Positions 6,550 through 14,010 are shown, counted from the first letter of the stretch. The stretch is DNA of 14,010 bases from an uncultured Bacilli bacterium (GCA_947624095.1 CANQIR010000011.1:1-14010), one strand, 5' to 3'. Numbers and translations are program-made. The notes: generated from the sequence alone by a model not told the origin.

Positions 6550-8742
6550 ATGAGCTATATAAAGGGTAAAGTGCGAAATTTGATTTTTGAAGGTGAATCT
6601 GGGTATAAAGTTGGTTTATTTAAAATTAGGGAAACCGATGATGATGAATTGAAAGATAATTTGAATAAAATTATTACTTTTTGTGGATATTTCGCGGAAT
6701 TAAATACGGAAGATAACTATATTTTCAATGGTAGCTATGTTTGTCATGAGCGATATGGTTATCAATATAAAGTAGATAGTTATGAAAGAGTAGAGCCGGA
6801 GGGAAGAGATGCAATAATTGAATTTTTAAGTAGTTCTTTAATTAAAGGGTGTGGCGAAAAAAGAGCTGTTAGTATTGTTGATACTTTAGGAGATAAGGCT
6901 TTGACTTTAATTAAAGAAAATCGGGATAATCTATTATTAGTACCGGGGATTACGGCTAAAGCGGCGGATAAGATTTATGAGTCAATTTTGATGTATTCTA
7001 GTACTGATGAAGTTATTGTTGAATTAAAAAACTTAGGATTTTCAATTAAGGAAGCATTATTAATTTTGGGAAAATATGGAATTGATAGTGTTAAATATGT
7101 TAAAGAAAATATTTATAATTTGGACTTGGATATTGATTTTGATAAATTAGATAGAATTTATTTACGAATGATTGGATCAGCTAATACTGATGTCCGGGTG
7201 AAGGCTTGTATAATTAACTCTTTAAAATTGATGAGTATGAATGAAGGAGATACTTATTTTAGTTTTGAAGAAATTTATAGCTTTATGAAGGTAAAATATC
7301 AGATATTTCTTTTAGAAGAAGAGTTTGCTAATTATTTAAAGGAATTAATTGATAAGAGATTAGTAATTTTAGAAGATAATAGGTATTATTTAGCAGAATA
7401 TTATGATATGGAGAATTGTGTTGCCAAAAATTTATTAGCAATCAATAAACTAGATAAGAAAACTATTGATAATTTTGAAGGCAAGATTAAGGAAATTGAA
7501 GAAAATTATCAGGTCAAATATAATGAAGAGCAAAAACGAGCGATAAAGACAGCTTTAGAAAATAGAGTGACAATTATAACTGGGGGACCAGGGACTGGGA
7601 AAACAACAATTATCAATGCGATAGTGAAATTATATATCAATTTAAATAAGTTAAATTTTAAAGAGGTAATTACAGATATTGCACTACTTGCACCGACGGG
7701 AAGAGCAGCGAAAAAGATGAGTGAATCGACTGGTCTTGGGGCGATGACTATTCACCGCTATTTGAGATGGAATAAAGAGAAAAATGATTTTCAAGTTAAT
7801 GAAAATAATAAAAATAATCACAAATTAATAATTGTTGATGAAGTTAGTATGATAGATATATTTTTATTTGATGCGTTGTTAAAAGGAATTAATTCGAATA
7901 TTAAATTAATATTGGTAGGCGATGCTAATCAGTTACCATCAGTTGGACCGGGAAGAGTTTTAAATGATTTAATTGATAGTAATATTTTTGATTTTTGTCC
8001 GTTAGAAAGAATTTATAGACAAAGTGAGAATTCTTATATACCATTTTTAGCAAGAGAAATAAAGGAAAAAGCGATAAGTGAAAATTTTGATGAACAAAAG
8101 GATGATTATAATTTTCTAAGAGTAAGTTCTAGTAAAATAAGGGAAACTATTGGTAAGATAGTGGTAATGAGTAAAGCAAAAGGACTTAATGAAAATTCAA
8201 TTCAGGTACTGGCTCCAATGTATAAGGGGGAGAATGGTATTGATAATTTAAACATTTTATTACAGGAACTTTATAATCCAAGTGATGGGGAAAAATTGGA
8301 ATGTAAGATTGGGGATGTAATCTTTAGAGAGGGAGATAAAGTATTACAATTAGTCAATAATCCGGATGCGAATGTATTTAATGGAGATATCGGTTATATT
8401 CAGAGTATTAGGTTAAGTAATGCCAAGAAAAATGTGACATTTATTATTGATTTTGATGGTAATAAAGTGGAATATACTAAAGACGATATGGGAAGTGTTA
8501 AACATGCGTATGCAATTACAATTCATAAAGCCCAAGGTAGTGAGTTTGCACACGTTATAATGCCAGTAAGTAAAAGTTATTATAAAATGTTATACAATAA
8601 GCTTTTGTATACGGGAGTTTCGAGAGCTAAGAAGAGTTTGGTAATAATTGGTGAGGAAGAAGCATTTTTGATGGGGATTAATAATGAATATGCTAATGCA
8701 CGGAAAACCTCATTAATTGCTAAATTGGTGAATAATATTTAA
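6550..8742 (+). CDS. recD2: RecD2-like SF1B DNA helicase (YrrC family)
   Basis: 5'-3' DNA helicase of the RecBC-independent RecD2 family, linked to replication-fork repair in Bacillus and Deinococcus. The 730-aa protein matches the family length. The N-terminal region (1-80) is OB-like. Helix-hairpin-helix elements follow (SSSLIKGCGEKRA near 95-106, VPGITAKAADKI near 131-142). The helicase motifs are Walker A GGPGTGKTT (345-353), APTGRAAKKM (381-390), motif II VDEVSM (429-434), motif III GDANQLPSVGPG (457-468), LERIYRQ (485-491), NPDANVFNGDIG (604-615), and YAITIHKAQGSE (654-665) plus YTGVSRAKK (687-695) at the C terminus. The start is set by GAGGTG 5 nt upstream. It lies 32 nt after mtaB with no terminator between them, so it is probably co-transcribed, and may share the LexA-boxed promoter before the toxin. 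Confidence 0.96.
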   Translation: MSYIKGKVRNLIFEGESGYKVGLFKIRETDDDELKDNLNKIITFCGYFAELNTEDNYIFNGSYVCHERYGYQYKVDSYERVEPEGRDAIIEFLSSSLIKGCGEKRAVSIVDTLGDKALTLIKENRDNLLLVPGITAKAADKIYESILMYSSTDEVIVELKNLGFSIKEALLILGKYGIDSVKYVKENIYNLDLDIDFDKLDRIYLRMIGSANTDVRVKACIINSLKLMSMNEGDTYFSFEEIYSFMKVKYQIFLLEEEFANYLKELIDKRLVILEDNRYYLAEYYDMENCVAKNLLAINKLDKKTIDNFEGKIKEIEENYQVKYNEEQKRAIKTALENRVTIITGGPGTGKTTIINAIVKLYINLNKLNFKEVITDIALLAPTGRAAKKMSESTGLGAMTIHRYLRWNKEKNDFQVNENNKNNHKLIIVDEVSMIDIFLFDALLKGINSNIKLILVGDANQLPSVGPGRVLNDLIDSNIFDFCPLERIYRQSENSYIPFLAREIKEKAISENFDEQKDDYNFLRVSSSKIRETIGKIVVMSKAKGLNENSIQVLAPMYKGENGIDNLNILLQELYNPSDGEKLECKIGDVIFREGDKVLQLVNNPDANVFNGDIGYIQSIRLSNAKKNVTFIIDFDGNKVEYTKDDMGSVKHAYAITIHKAQGSEFAHVIMPVSKSYYKMLYNKLLYTGVSRAKKSLVIIGEEEAFLMGINNEYANARKTSLIAKLVNNI

Positions 8743-8750
8743 TGAATAGG

Positions 8751-8781
8751 TCATACTAATTGTGTGAGGTGATTAGTATGA
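8751..8781 (+). promoter_or_regulatory. Hairpin enclosing the ribosome-binding site and start codon of the small gene
   Basis: TCATACTAAT (8751-8760) is perfectly complementary to ATTAGTATGA (8772-8781): 10 bp around an 11-nt loop. The loop carries the Shine-Dalgarno GAGGTG, and the 3' arm contains the ATG start codon (8778-8780). In mRNA this would hide the start codon while showing the ribosome-binding site in the loop. It could be a translational control element, an RNA thermometer or a protein-binding dyad. Confidence 0.6.
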
Positions 8782-8924
8782 AAATGTGTTATTGTGCTGG
8801 TTTAGTTGTTAGCGGAATGTTAATGGGTATGGGTGCTTTATATATGATAGAGAAAAAGCAAAGTAAATCTATAGAGCAGATGTTATGTGAAGCTAAGGAT
8901 ACTATTGACAATATGATGAATTAG
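8778..8924 (+). CDS. Small (48 aa) single-span membrane protein, unknown function
   Basis: I do not recognise this as a named family. The 48-codon frame begins MKMCYCAGLVVSGMLMGMGA. A hydrophobic, Gly/Met-rich stretch (about residues 5-24) could span the membrane once, followed by a charged helical tail (IEKKQSKSIEQMLCEAKDTIDNMMN). Support for it being real: a strong GAGGTGAT Shine-Dalgarno 4 nt before the ATG, placement 35 nt after recD2, and a terminator whose stem begins within its stop codon. In Bacillus, small genes of the yrzR/yrrD kind lie between recD2 (yrrC) and the permease yrrI; the position here is similar, but I cannot show homology. Cys4, Cys6 and Cys37 are notable in so short a protein. 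Translation may be controlled by the hairpin over its start. Confidence 0.7.
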   Translation: MKMCYCAGLVVSGMLMGMGALYMIEKKQSKSIEQMLCEAKDTIDNMMN

Positions 8925-8944
8925 ACCGATAATGGTCTTTTTTT
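8923..8944 (+). terminator. Rho-independent terminator after the recD2/small-gene operon
   Basis: AGACC (8923-8927) pairs with GGTCT (8934-8938) around the loop GATAAT, followed by a T run to 8944. The first stem bases are the last two bases of the small gene's TAG stop (8922-8924), so termination begins right at the end of translation. Confidence 0.8.
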
Positions 8945-8957
8945 CAACTAATAATTG

Positions 8958-8966
8958 TGCTATGAT
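8958..8966 (+). promoter_or_regulatory. Extended -10 promoter for the AI-2E-type permease
   Basis: TGC-TATGAT is an extended -10 element located 20 nt before the permease ATG. No convincing -35 is visible, because the matching position is in the T run of the terminator. The AGGGTG ribosome-binding site is at 8975-8980. Confidence 0.45.
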
Positions 8967-8985
8967 AATAGTATAGGGTGATGAA

Positions 8986-10113
8986 ATGAAAAAGAATGAG
9001 GTTGATTATAAACAAGTTAATGAGGTAGTAAAACTATCTAAAAAAATACTTGATTTATTTTATATTTTAATGATAGTTGGGGTTATTTTCTTAGCAACAT
9101 TATTAGTTAAAGAGTGGGGAATATTAGAATTTATTATTAGTGTGTTAAAAGTTATTACACCTTTATTTATTGGATTTGTGATAGCTTGGTTAGTTGATCC
9201 TTTAGTTCGTTGTCTTTCTTCTAAAGGCTTAGGAAGAGGCTTATCAGCGGTTATTGTGTTTGTTGGTTTTCTTTCAGTAATTGCTATTTTCTTTAGTGTA
9301 CTTGTACCAACCGTGTATAATCAATTAAATGATTTAATAAAAGAAGTGCCAAAGATAATTACTTCTTTAGAAAATTTTATTAGTGGTTTTTTTGATAAAT
9401 TAGCAGTTATAGATTCATTGGATATTGTTCAGATGAAAGAAAATGCCTTTAACAATATTTATGGTGTATTTGAAAGTATTACTAATAATTTACCAGGAAC
9501 AATTATTAATTTAGTACGCAGTTTATTTTCGGGTGTAGGAGTCATTGCTATTGGACTGATAGTAGCACTATATATGATGATTGATTTTGATGAAATGCGG
9601 GAACATTTTATTGATTTATTACCAATGAAATATCGTTTTGAAGGGAAAAGTTTATTAGAAAATATTGGCGTAGAAATAAGAAGAACAGTAAATGGGACAA
9701 TATTAGTAGCAACAATGGTATTTGTTGGTGATAGTATAGGATTTGCCTTAGTTGGGTTAAAAGCTCCAGTATTATTTGGTTTGTTTTGTGGAATAACAGA
9801 TATTATACCTTATATTGGACCATATATTGGAGGAGCAGCTGCAGTAATTGTGGGATTTAGTCAAGGTACTTGGGTTGGTATTTTAACATTAATTGTGGCA
9901 TTTGTCGTACAAACAATTGAAAATATGATTTTACAACCAATGGTAATGAGTAAAGCAATGAAATTACATCCAGTTACTATAATTATTGGGTTGTTAATAT
10001 TTGGTCATTTCTTTGGAATGATTGGAATGATTTTAGCAACACCATTATTAGCATTAATTAAAGTATTATTTAGATTTTTCTCTTTAAAATATGGCTGGTT
10101 GGATGAAGCTTAA
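8986..10113 (+). CDS. AI-2E family transporter / permease-like membrane protein (YrrI/YtvI type)
   Basis: Polytopic membrane protein of the AI-2E transporter family (PF01594 type), 375 aa, close to the usual length. About eight hydrophobic segments are visible (near 22-41, 48-70, 86-108, 180-200, 238-257, 260-285, 295-313 and 330-355), with a large polar loop at about 110-175 between the third and fourth. The family signature DIIPYIGPYIGG is at 272-283, and ENMILQPMVMSKAMKLHPVTII at 312-333. Members vary in function: a few export autoinducer-2, others are Na+/H+ antiporters, and most are uncharacterised, so no substrate is assigned. The start is set by AGGGTG 5 nt before the ATG. It stands between two terminators and is probably monocistronic. 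The recD2/yrrI neighbourhood resembles that of Bacillus, which favours a YrrI-like identity. Confidence 0.88.
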   Translation: MKKNEVDYKQVNEVVKLSKKILDLFYILMIVGVIFLATLLVKEWGILEFIISVLKVITPLFIGFVIAWLVDPLVRCLSSKGLGRGLSAVIVFVGFLSVIAIFFSVLVPTVYNQLNDLIKEVPKIITSLENFISGFFDKLAVIDSLDIVQMKENAFNNIYGVFESITNNLPGTIINLVRSLFSGVGVIAIGLIVALYMMIDFDEMREHFIDLLPMKYRFEGKSLLENIGVEIRRTVNGTILVATMVFVGDSIGFALVGLKAPVLFGLFCGITDIIPYIGPYIGGAAAVIVGFSQGTWVGILTLIVAFVVQTIENMILQPMVMSKAMKLHPVTIIIGLLIFGHFFGMIGMILATPLLALIKVLFRFFSLKYGWLDEA

Positions 10114-10128
10114 TAGTTAAAATTTTAA

Positions 10129-10163
10129 GTCAAAAATTTGACATTTAATTTACAAAAAATGTC
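10129..10163 (+). other. Overlapping dyads before the permease terminator
   Basis: GTCAAA (10129-10134) and TTTGAC (10137-10142) form one dyad. GACATTT (10140-10146) and AAATGTC (10157-10163) form a second 7-bp hairpin that shares bases with the first and abuts the terminator at 10164. The two cannot form together. They may simply stabilise the mRNA 3' end, or be an operator; nothing matches a known riboswitch. Confidence 0.3.
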
Positions 10164-10191
10164 TAGTAATCGTAAAGATTACTATTTTTTT
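10164..10191 (+). terminator. Rho-independent terminator after the permease gene
   Basis: TAGTAATC (10164-10171) pairs perfectly with GATTACTA (10177-10184) around the loop GTAAA, followed by seven T's (10185-10191). Confidence 0.9.
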
Positions 10192-10232
10192 GGCAAAATT
10201 TGTAAAAAATTAGAGGAAATTGGAAAGTTTTT

Positions 10233-10238
10233 TATAAT
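10233..10238 (+). promoter_or_regulatory. -10 element upstream of the surface-protein gene
   Basis: A perfect TATAAT lies 32 nt before the chosen start codon. The best -35 at 17-nt spacing is TTAGAG (10210-10215), which is weak. It is the only good candidate between the upstream terminator and the gene. Confidence 0.45.
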
Positions 10239-10250
10239 AAATATAGTGAA

Positions 10251-10258
10251 AGGAGGTG
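10251..10258 (+). promoter_or_regulatory. Ribosome-binding site that decides a TTG start
   Basis: AGGAGGTG is a near-perfect Shine-Dalgarno sequence. An in-frame GTG at 10256 lies inside it and cannot be the start; the next in-frame initiator is TTG at 10265, 8 nt after GGAGG. That start gives a compact signal peptide (MQRK then hydrophobic). Confidence 0.75.
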
Positions 10259-10264
10259 AAATCT

Positions 10265-11623
10265 TTGCAAAGAAAAATTTTATTTTTAGCACTATTATTG
10301 ATAGCTTGTTGTAACAAAGTTATGGCTTTGGAATCTTTTAGAAAAGGAGATGAAATAAGAGGAGCTTATGTTAGAGTTCAGGATAAGGGAGAACAAAAGG
10401 ATTTAAAGATTAGTTTTTATTATGATAAGAATGACGAAGTAGTTTATTTGTTACAACCGGGTGAAGACATTGAATTAGATAATTATAGTGAAAGTACAAT
10501 TAGTGAAGACACTTTCAAAGAACTAATTAATTTAATGTATTATGGTTACGGCTATAAAAAGAATGTTGCACAAAAATGGTATGTTGTTACGCAGGTAATG
10601 ATATGGCAGGAGATATATGGTGAAGAAAATGTTAGTTTTCTAGATAGTCAGGGTGGAAAAGTTGTTACTAAGTATGAAGAAGAAATTGAAAGTTTAAAAC
10701 AACTAGTAGAAAGACATAAGTTGGAACCTAATTTTGCAAAAAAACAAGTTAATTATCTACAACAAGAAGTTTTAGTAGATAGTAATGAGGTTCTTAGTGA
10801 ATTTACTACTAGTGTAGGAAATATTAAGGATAACAATTTAGAACTTAATGTAGATGATACTAATGACTATGAAATAACATTTAAAAAAACTGGCAGCCGA
10901 TTTAATCATAAGGCGATGGTTTATCAAAATAATAGTACCTATATATTAATGCCTGGTGATTATGAGACGATAGCTTATACTTATAATTTTGAAGTAACAT
11001 ATGGTTATTTAAATGTTGTACCAATAATTGATGATGTTTATTGTGCTAAATGTATGGATGGTGTTACTTATGGTATTTATTTAGATGATCATTATATTAA
11101 GCAATTTAATATTAATGATACGGAAAAAATTACTTTAGGTGTAGGTAAGTATACGATAAAGTATTTAAAACGAGATTTAGGTTTTAAGAAAGATGAGAAT
11201 GTTTATGAGATAGAAATAACTGATAAGGCGGATACAAATGTAGATATCAACGTAGAAAAAATCAAGAATACGATTAATATTCAAAAGTATAATTACAAGA
11301 TAGAAGATAATGATAGTACTTTTGAAGTTGTTGATGAGCAAGGTAATGTAGTTAAGAATTTTAAAGTAAGTAATGGTGAATTTGAATTGATTCTTGGTTA
11401 TGGTAATTATGTTCTTAAACATATAAGTAACGATTCTAGATATTCTTTAGTTGCGGATACTAATTTAAAAGTGCGAACTGATGGACTTGTACATAATAAA
11501 ATACTTGTCAGTGAATTAGTTGAACCAGTTAAGGTACCAGATACTTTATCACTATCTTCACTTGTTAATTCTTTTATATTCTTTTGTGGTGGTTTTTGTC
11601 TAAAATTTAGTAAAAAATGGTAA
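10265..11623 (+). CDS. Secreted surface protein with a degenerate thioester (TQxxIW) domain and SpaA/Cna-B-like domains
   Basis: Predicted cell-surface protein, 452 aa from the TTG start. The N terminus is a signal peptide (MQRK, then hydrophobic to residue 14). It contains a possible lipobox L-I-A-C with Cys15, or alternatively type I cleavage after VMA (residue 21). Residues about 22-125 resemble Gram-positive thioester-domain adhesins: VYLLQPG (60-66), YYGYGY (92-97), WYVVTQVMIW (105-114). In those proteins a Cys after the first Tyr bonds to the Gln of TQ. Here the Cys is Leu62 while Gln110 remains, so the thioester probably cannot form. Two SpaA/Cna-B-like beta domains follow (about 249-332, with DGVTYGIYLDD, and about 335-417). 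The C terminus has VPDTL (424-428), a hydrophobic span (429-446) and KFSKKW, like a variant sortase signal. Domain calls are by eye. Confidence 0.72.
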   Translation: MQRKILFLALLLIACCNKVMALESFRKGDEIRGAYVRVQDKGEQKDLKISFYYDKNDEVVYLLQPGEDIELDNYSESTISEDTFKELINLMYYGYGYKKNVAQKWYVVTQVMIWQEIYGEENVSFLDSQGGKVVTKYEEEIESLKQLVERHKLEPNFAKKQVNYLQQEVLVDSNEVLSEFTTSVGNIKDNNLELNVDDTNDYEITFKKTGSRFNHKAMVYQNNSTYILMPGDYETIAYTYNFEVTYGYLNVVPIIDDVYCAKCMDGVTYGIYLDDHYIKQFNINDTEKITLGVGKYTIKYLKRDLGFKKDENVYEIEITDKADTNVDINVEKIKNTINIQKYNYKIEDNDSTFEVVDEQGNVVKNFKVSNGEFELILGYGNYVLKHISNDSRYSLVADTNLKVRTDGLVHNKILVSELVEPVKVPDTLSLSSLVNSFIFFCGGFCLKFSKKW

Positions 11624-11631
11624 AAATTAGG

Positions 11632-11659
11632 AAAAAATGCAATTTTTTGCATTTTTTTT
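11632..11659 (+). terminator. Rho-independent terminator between the surface-protein gene and dnaG
   Basis: AAAAAATGCAA (11632-11642) pairs perfectly with TTGCATTTTTT (11647-11657) around TTTT, and T's continue to 11659. The T tract is also half of a second palindrome (T8-GC-A8, about 11652-11669), so the site could work in both directions. Confidence 0.75.
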
Positions 11660-11718
11660 GCAAAAAAAAAAGGAAATTAGGGGGGTAGTGATAATAATTA
11701 TAAGTAGAGGGTGAAATA

Positions 11719-13470
11719 ATGGCATATATATCTGAGGAGACATTGAAGGCGATTAGAGAGAAAGTAAATATAGTGGATGTCATTGGGAAAAGGATACCTT
11801 TAACACAGAGAGGGAAGAATTATATGGGTGTTTGTCCTTTTCATGATGACCATTCACCGAGTATGAGTGTATCACCAGATAAACAAATATATAAATGTTT
11901 TTCTTGTGGAGCAGCTGGCAATGTATTTACCTTTATTCAAAATTATGAAAATGTTGCGTGGAATGAAGCAGTAGCGATGTTGGGGGATAGCGTTGGTATT
12001 CATATTGAGACCGGAAGTACTAAAAAAATTAATGAAACATTCAAAAAAGAATACGAAGTAATGAATTTAGCAGAGTTATATTTTCAAAATAATCTAAAAT
12101 CAAGTTATGGAACACAAGCAATGGAGTATTTAAAAAACAGGGGGATAACGGAAGATATCATCACAACGTTTGGTATTGGTTTGTCATTAGATAAAAGCGA
12201 TGGATTAAAAAGTTTATTTGATAAAAAAGAATATAGTATGGAAATGGTTAAGGAACTTGGTTTAGTTAACCAAGATGACAGAGATATATTTGTTAGGCGG
12301 ATTATTTTCCCTTTATGGGATAAAGATGGACAAGTTGTAGGTTTTAGTGGTAGAATTTACCGAGGAGAAGAAATCAATAAATATTTAAATACCCGAGAAA
12401 GTAAGATTTTTAAAAAAGGGGAGTTGTTATATAATTACCATAATGCGAAGGATGTAGCTAAAAGAGAGAAATATATTTTAGTTGTTGAAGGATTTATGGA
12501 TGCAATTAGATTGAGTGCTTGTGGAATTAAAAATGTCGTAGCGTTAATGACAACTAGTTTAACAAGTAATCAAGCTGAGTTACTGAAAAAATTGCGAGTA
12601 GAGGTTGTTCTTTGTTTGGATAATGATAATGCTGGTTTAACGGGGATGATTAATGACGGAATGTTATTGCAAAAAGCTAATATCCCAACGAAAGTAATAT
12701 TAATGAGTGGGGCGAAGGATCCAGATGAGTATATTCTAAAAAATGGGATTGAGGCTTTTCAAAATTTATTGAGAGAACCGTTATCTTATTTCGATTTTCG
12801 GCTTATTAGAGCAAAGGAAGGTAAAGATTTTAATAAACCAACGGATTTAGCCCAATATATTAATGAGGTAATCGAAATATTAAAAGATGTTGATGATGAT
12901 ATTTTAAAGGAAGTCACAATAAATAAGTTAGCAAATGATTATAATATTGATGCTAGTTTATTAAAGGAACGAATAAATTTTGAAAAAGAAACTACGTTAG
13001 TAATTAAAGAAAATAGTAATAAAATGGCAAAAAATAAAGAAAAAAGAAATATAAAAGATGAAATTGCCAAAAAAATGTTGTATTATATGATGAATGACGG
13101 GAAATTTATTAATATATATAAAAAACGTCTGGGATTTATAGATAATGAGGAATTGCGGGGATTAGCTAATGAAATAATGTATTATTATGCTAATCATCGA
13201 AATATCAATATTGCAGATTTTATTTCATATATGGGGGATAAGAATTTAAATGATATTTTACAGGAGATAATGTCGTTAAATATGGAAGAAAATTTGGTAG
13301 AAGAGGCTATGAATGAATATATTAATACTTATTACCGGCTGATGGTGAAAGCACAAATAGGTGAGCTAAAGGAAAAAATGGCTAAAGAGACGGATATTAA
13401 TAAGAAAATGGAAATAGCAAGTAGAATTGCAGAATTAAAAAAAGGTGGTGTGGATAATGCAAGCAATTAA
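11719..13470 (+). CDS. dnaG: DNA primase DnaG
   Basis: Makes the RNA primers for chromosome replication and works with the DnaB-type helicase at the fork. The 583-aa protein has all three domains. The N-terminal CHC2 zinc finger (about 1-100) has ligands C39, H42, C60 and C63. The TOPRIM catalytic core shows VVEGFMDAI (E257 at the first acidic site), LDNDNAG (D301 and D303) and KDPDEY (333-338). A helical helicase-binding C-terminal domain covers about 440-583. After the first acidic motif, where many DnaG proteins have ALGTALT, this one reads ALMTTSLT, a mild departure. The start follows GAGGGTGA by 4 nt. It overlaps rpoD by 14 nt. The usual rpsU of the macromolecular-synthesis operon is not upstream; a surface-protein gene is there instead. 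No clear promoter was found in the gap 11660-11705. Confidence 0.97.
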   Translation: MAYISEETLKAIREKVNIVDVIGKRIPLTQRGKNYMGVCPFHDDHSPSMSVSPDKQIYKCFSCGAAGNVFTFIQNYENVAWNEAVAMLGDSVGIHIETGSTKKINETFKKEYEVMNLAELYFQNNLKSSYGTQAMEYLKNRGITEDIITTFGIGLSLDKSDGLKSLFDKKEYSMEMVKELGLVNQDDRDIFVRRIIFPLWDKDGQVVGFSGRIYRGEEINKYLNTRESKIFKKGELLYNYHNAKDVAKREKYILVVEGFMDAIRLSACGIKNVVALMTTSLTSNQAELLKKLRVEVVLCLDNDNAGLTGMINDGMLLQKANIPTKVILMSGAKDPDEYILKNGIEAFQNLLREPLSYFDFRLIRAKEGKDFNKPTDLAQYINEVIEILKDVDDDILKEVTINKLANDYNIDASLLKERINFEKETTLVIKENSNKMAKNKEKRNIKDEIAKKMLYYMMNDGKFINIYKKRLGFIDNEELRGLANEIMYYYANHRNINIADFISYMGDKNLNDILQEIMSLNMEENLVEEAMNEYINTYYRLMVKAQIGELKEKMAKETDINKKMEIASRIAELKKGGVDNASN

Positions 13471-14010
13471 AAGCTTGGATGAAAGAAAAGGAGAATTAGA
13501 AAAATTAGGGAAGAGTCAAGGTTATATAACTTTTGAACAGTTAGCGGAGGCTCTTAAAGGATTAGAGGTTGATAATGATTCGTTAGATGAGTTATACAAT
13601 TTCTTTGTTGAGAAAGGAATAGAGGTTGTCAGTGAAACAACTGATGAGGAGTCACCTAAAGGTGAAGAGGAAAATCTAATATTAGATGATGCGGAAATAA
13701 CGAAGGATATTAATATTAATGATCCGGTTAGAATGTATCTTAAGGAAATTGGGCGAATTAGTTTGTTATCACCAGAAGAGGAAAGTGCTCTATCTATTAG
13801 AGTTGCTAATGGAGATAAGGAAGCAGAAAGAATATTGGCTGAATCTAACTTACGTTTAGTTGTAAGTATAGCTAAACGTTATGTTGGTAGAGGTTTATTA
13901 TTCTTGGATTTAATTCAAGAAGGTAATATTGGTCTTATGAAAGCCGTTGAAAAATTTGACTATGATAAAGGATTTAAATTTAGTACTTATGCAACTTGGT
14001 GGATTAGACA
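13457..14010 (+). CDS. rpoD: Primary sigma factor RpoD/SigA, 3' partial
   Basis: Housekeeping sigma factor that directs RNA polymerase to TTGACA/TATAAT promoters such as those seen in this window. The frame is open to the end of the window; 184 full codons are visible. The visible part holds a region 1.1-like domain ([14 protein letters not shown] to about residue 58), an acidic linker, region 1.2 ([21 protein letters not shown], 89-109) and region 2 ([54 protein letters not shown]). It is cut within region 2.3/2.4. The ATG at 13457 is chosen from AAGGTGGTG (13442-13450), which lies in the dnaG end. The genes overlap by 14 nt in different frames, so dnaG and rpoD are almost certainly one operon with coupled translation. 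Regions 3 and 4 lie outside the window. Confidence 0.96.
   Translation, partial: MQAIKSLDERKGELEKLGKSQGYITFEQLAEALKGLEVDNDSLDELYNFFVEKGIEVVSETTDEESPKGEEENLILDDAEITKDININDPVRMYLKEIGRISLLSPEEESALSIRVANGDKEAERILAESNLRLVVSIAKRYVGRGLLFLDLIQEGNIGLMKAVEKFDYDKGFKFSTYATWWIR

Noticed and set aside
10138..10166. TTGACA at 10138-10143 as a promoter
   Set aside because: No acceptable -10 lies 16-18 nt downstream; the region folds into the terminator.
10256..10264. GTG at 10256 as surface-protein start
   Set aside because: It is part of the AGGAGGTG Shine-Dalgarno sequence; TTG at 10265 is correctly spaced.

Overview
This is a low-GC, mostly single-direction stretch of a bacterial chromosome; every supported gene is on the + strand. 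Strong AGGAGG-type ribosome-binding sites, short A/T-rich intergenic gaps, a dnaG-rpoD pair, the MtaB and RecD2 families and a SigA-type sigma factor with region 1.1 point to a low-GC member of the Bacillota (Bacilli), perhaps one of the uncultured gut lineages near RF39/Erysipelotrichales. The lineage is inference. TGA is used as a stop (ruvA) and no supported gene has an in-frame TGA, so the standard bacterial code applies.

Layout. (1) 2-2793: the end of a Tad/Flp pilus or secretion locus: the CpaF/TadA ATPase (5' end cut by the window) and the membrane platform proteins TadB and TadC. A terminator overlaps the end of tadC. (2) 2812-4427: ruvAB, Holliday-junction branch migration, behind a sigma-A-type promoter that contains a LexA-like box. 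(3) 4447-5243: a type III toxin-antitoxin system of the ToxIN/AbiQ kind. It has a promoter, a 5' hairpin, three 36-37-nt tandem antitoxin RNA repeats with a pseudoknot-compatible sequence, a rho-independent terminator, then a ToxN/AbiQ-like endoribonuclease gene. (4) 5243-8924: mtaB (tRNA t6A methylthiotransferase, start overlapping the toxin stop), recD2 (SF1 helicase) and a 48-codon small membrane-protein gene. The small gene's ribosome-binding site lies in the loop of a perfect 10-bp hairpin; a terminator follows. (5) 8986-10113: an AI-2E/YrrI-type permease. (6) 10265-11623: a surface protein related to thioester-domain adhesins that seems to have lost the thioester cysteine. (7) 11719-14010: dnaG primase and rpoD (cut by the window end).

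The most interesting part is the toxin-antitoxin locus. Between the antitoxin terminator and the toxin lies a second near-consensus promoter (TTGACG, 18-nt spacer, TATAAT) with a LexA/DinR-like box, CGAACGTATGTTTA, inside it. A similar but weaker box sits in the ruvA promoter, as expected for an SOS gene. This suggests that toxin transcription, and that of mtaB-recD2 downstream, may be raised by DNA damage independently of the antitoxin RNA. In described type III systems one promoter and a leaky terminator set the ratio. The ruvAB/toxin/recD2 neighbourhood would then be a DNA-damage-responsive block. Identifications rest on reading motifs by eye; no database search was run.
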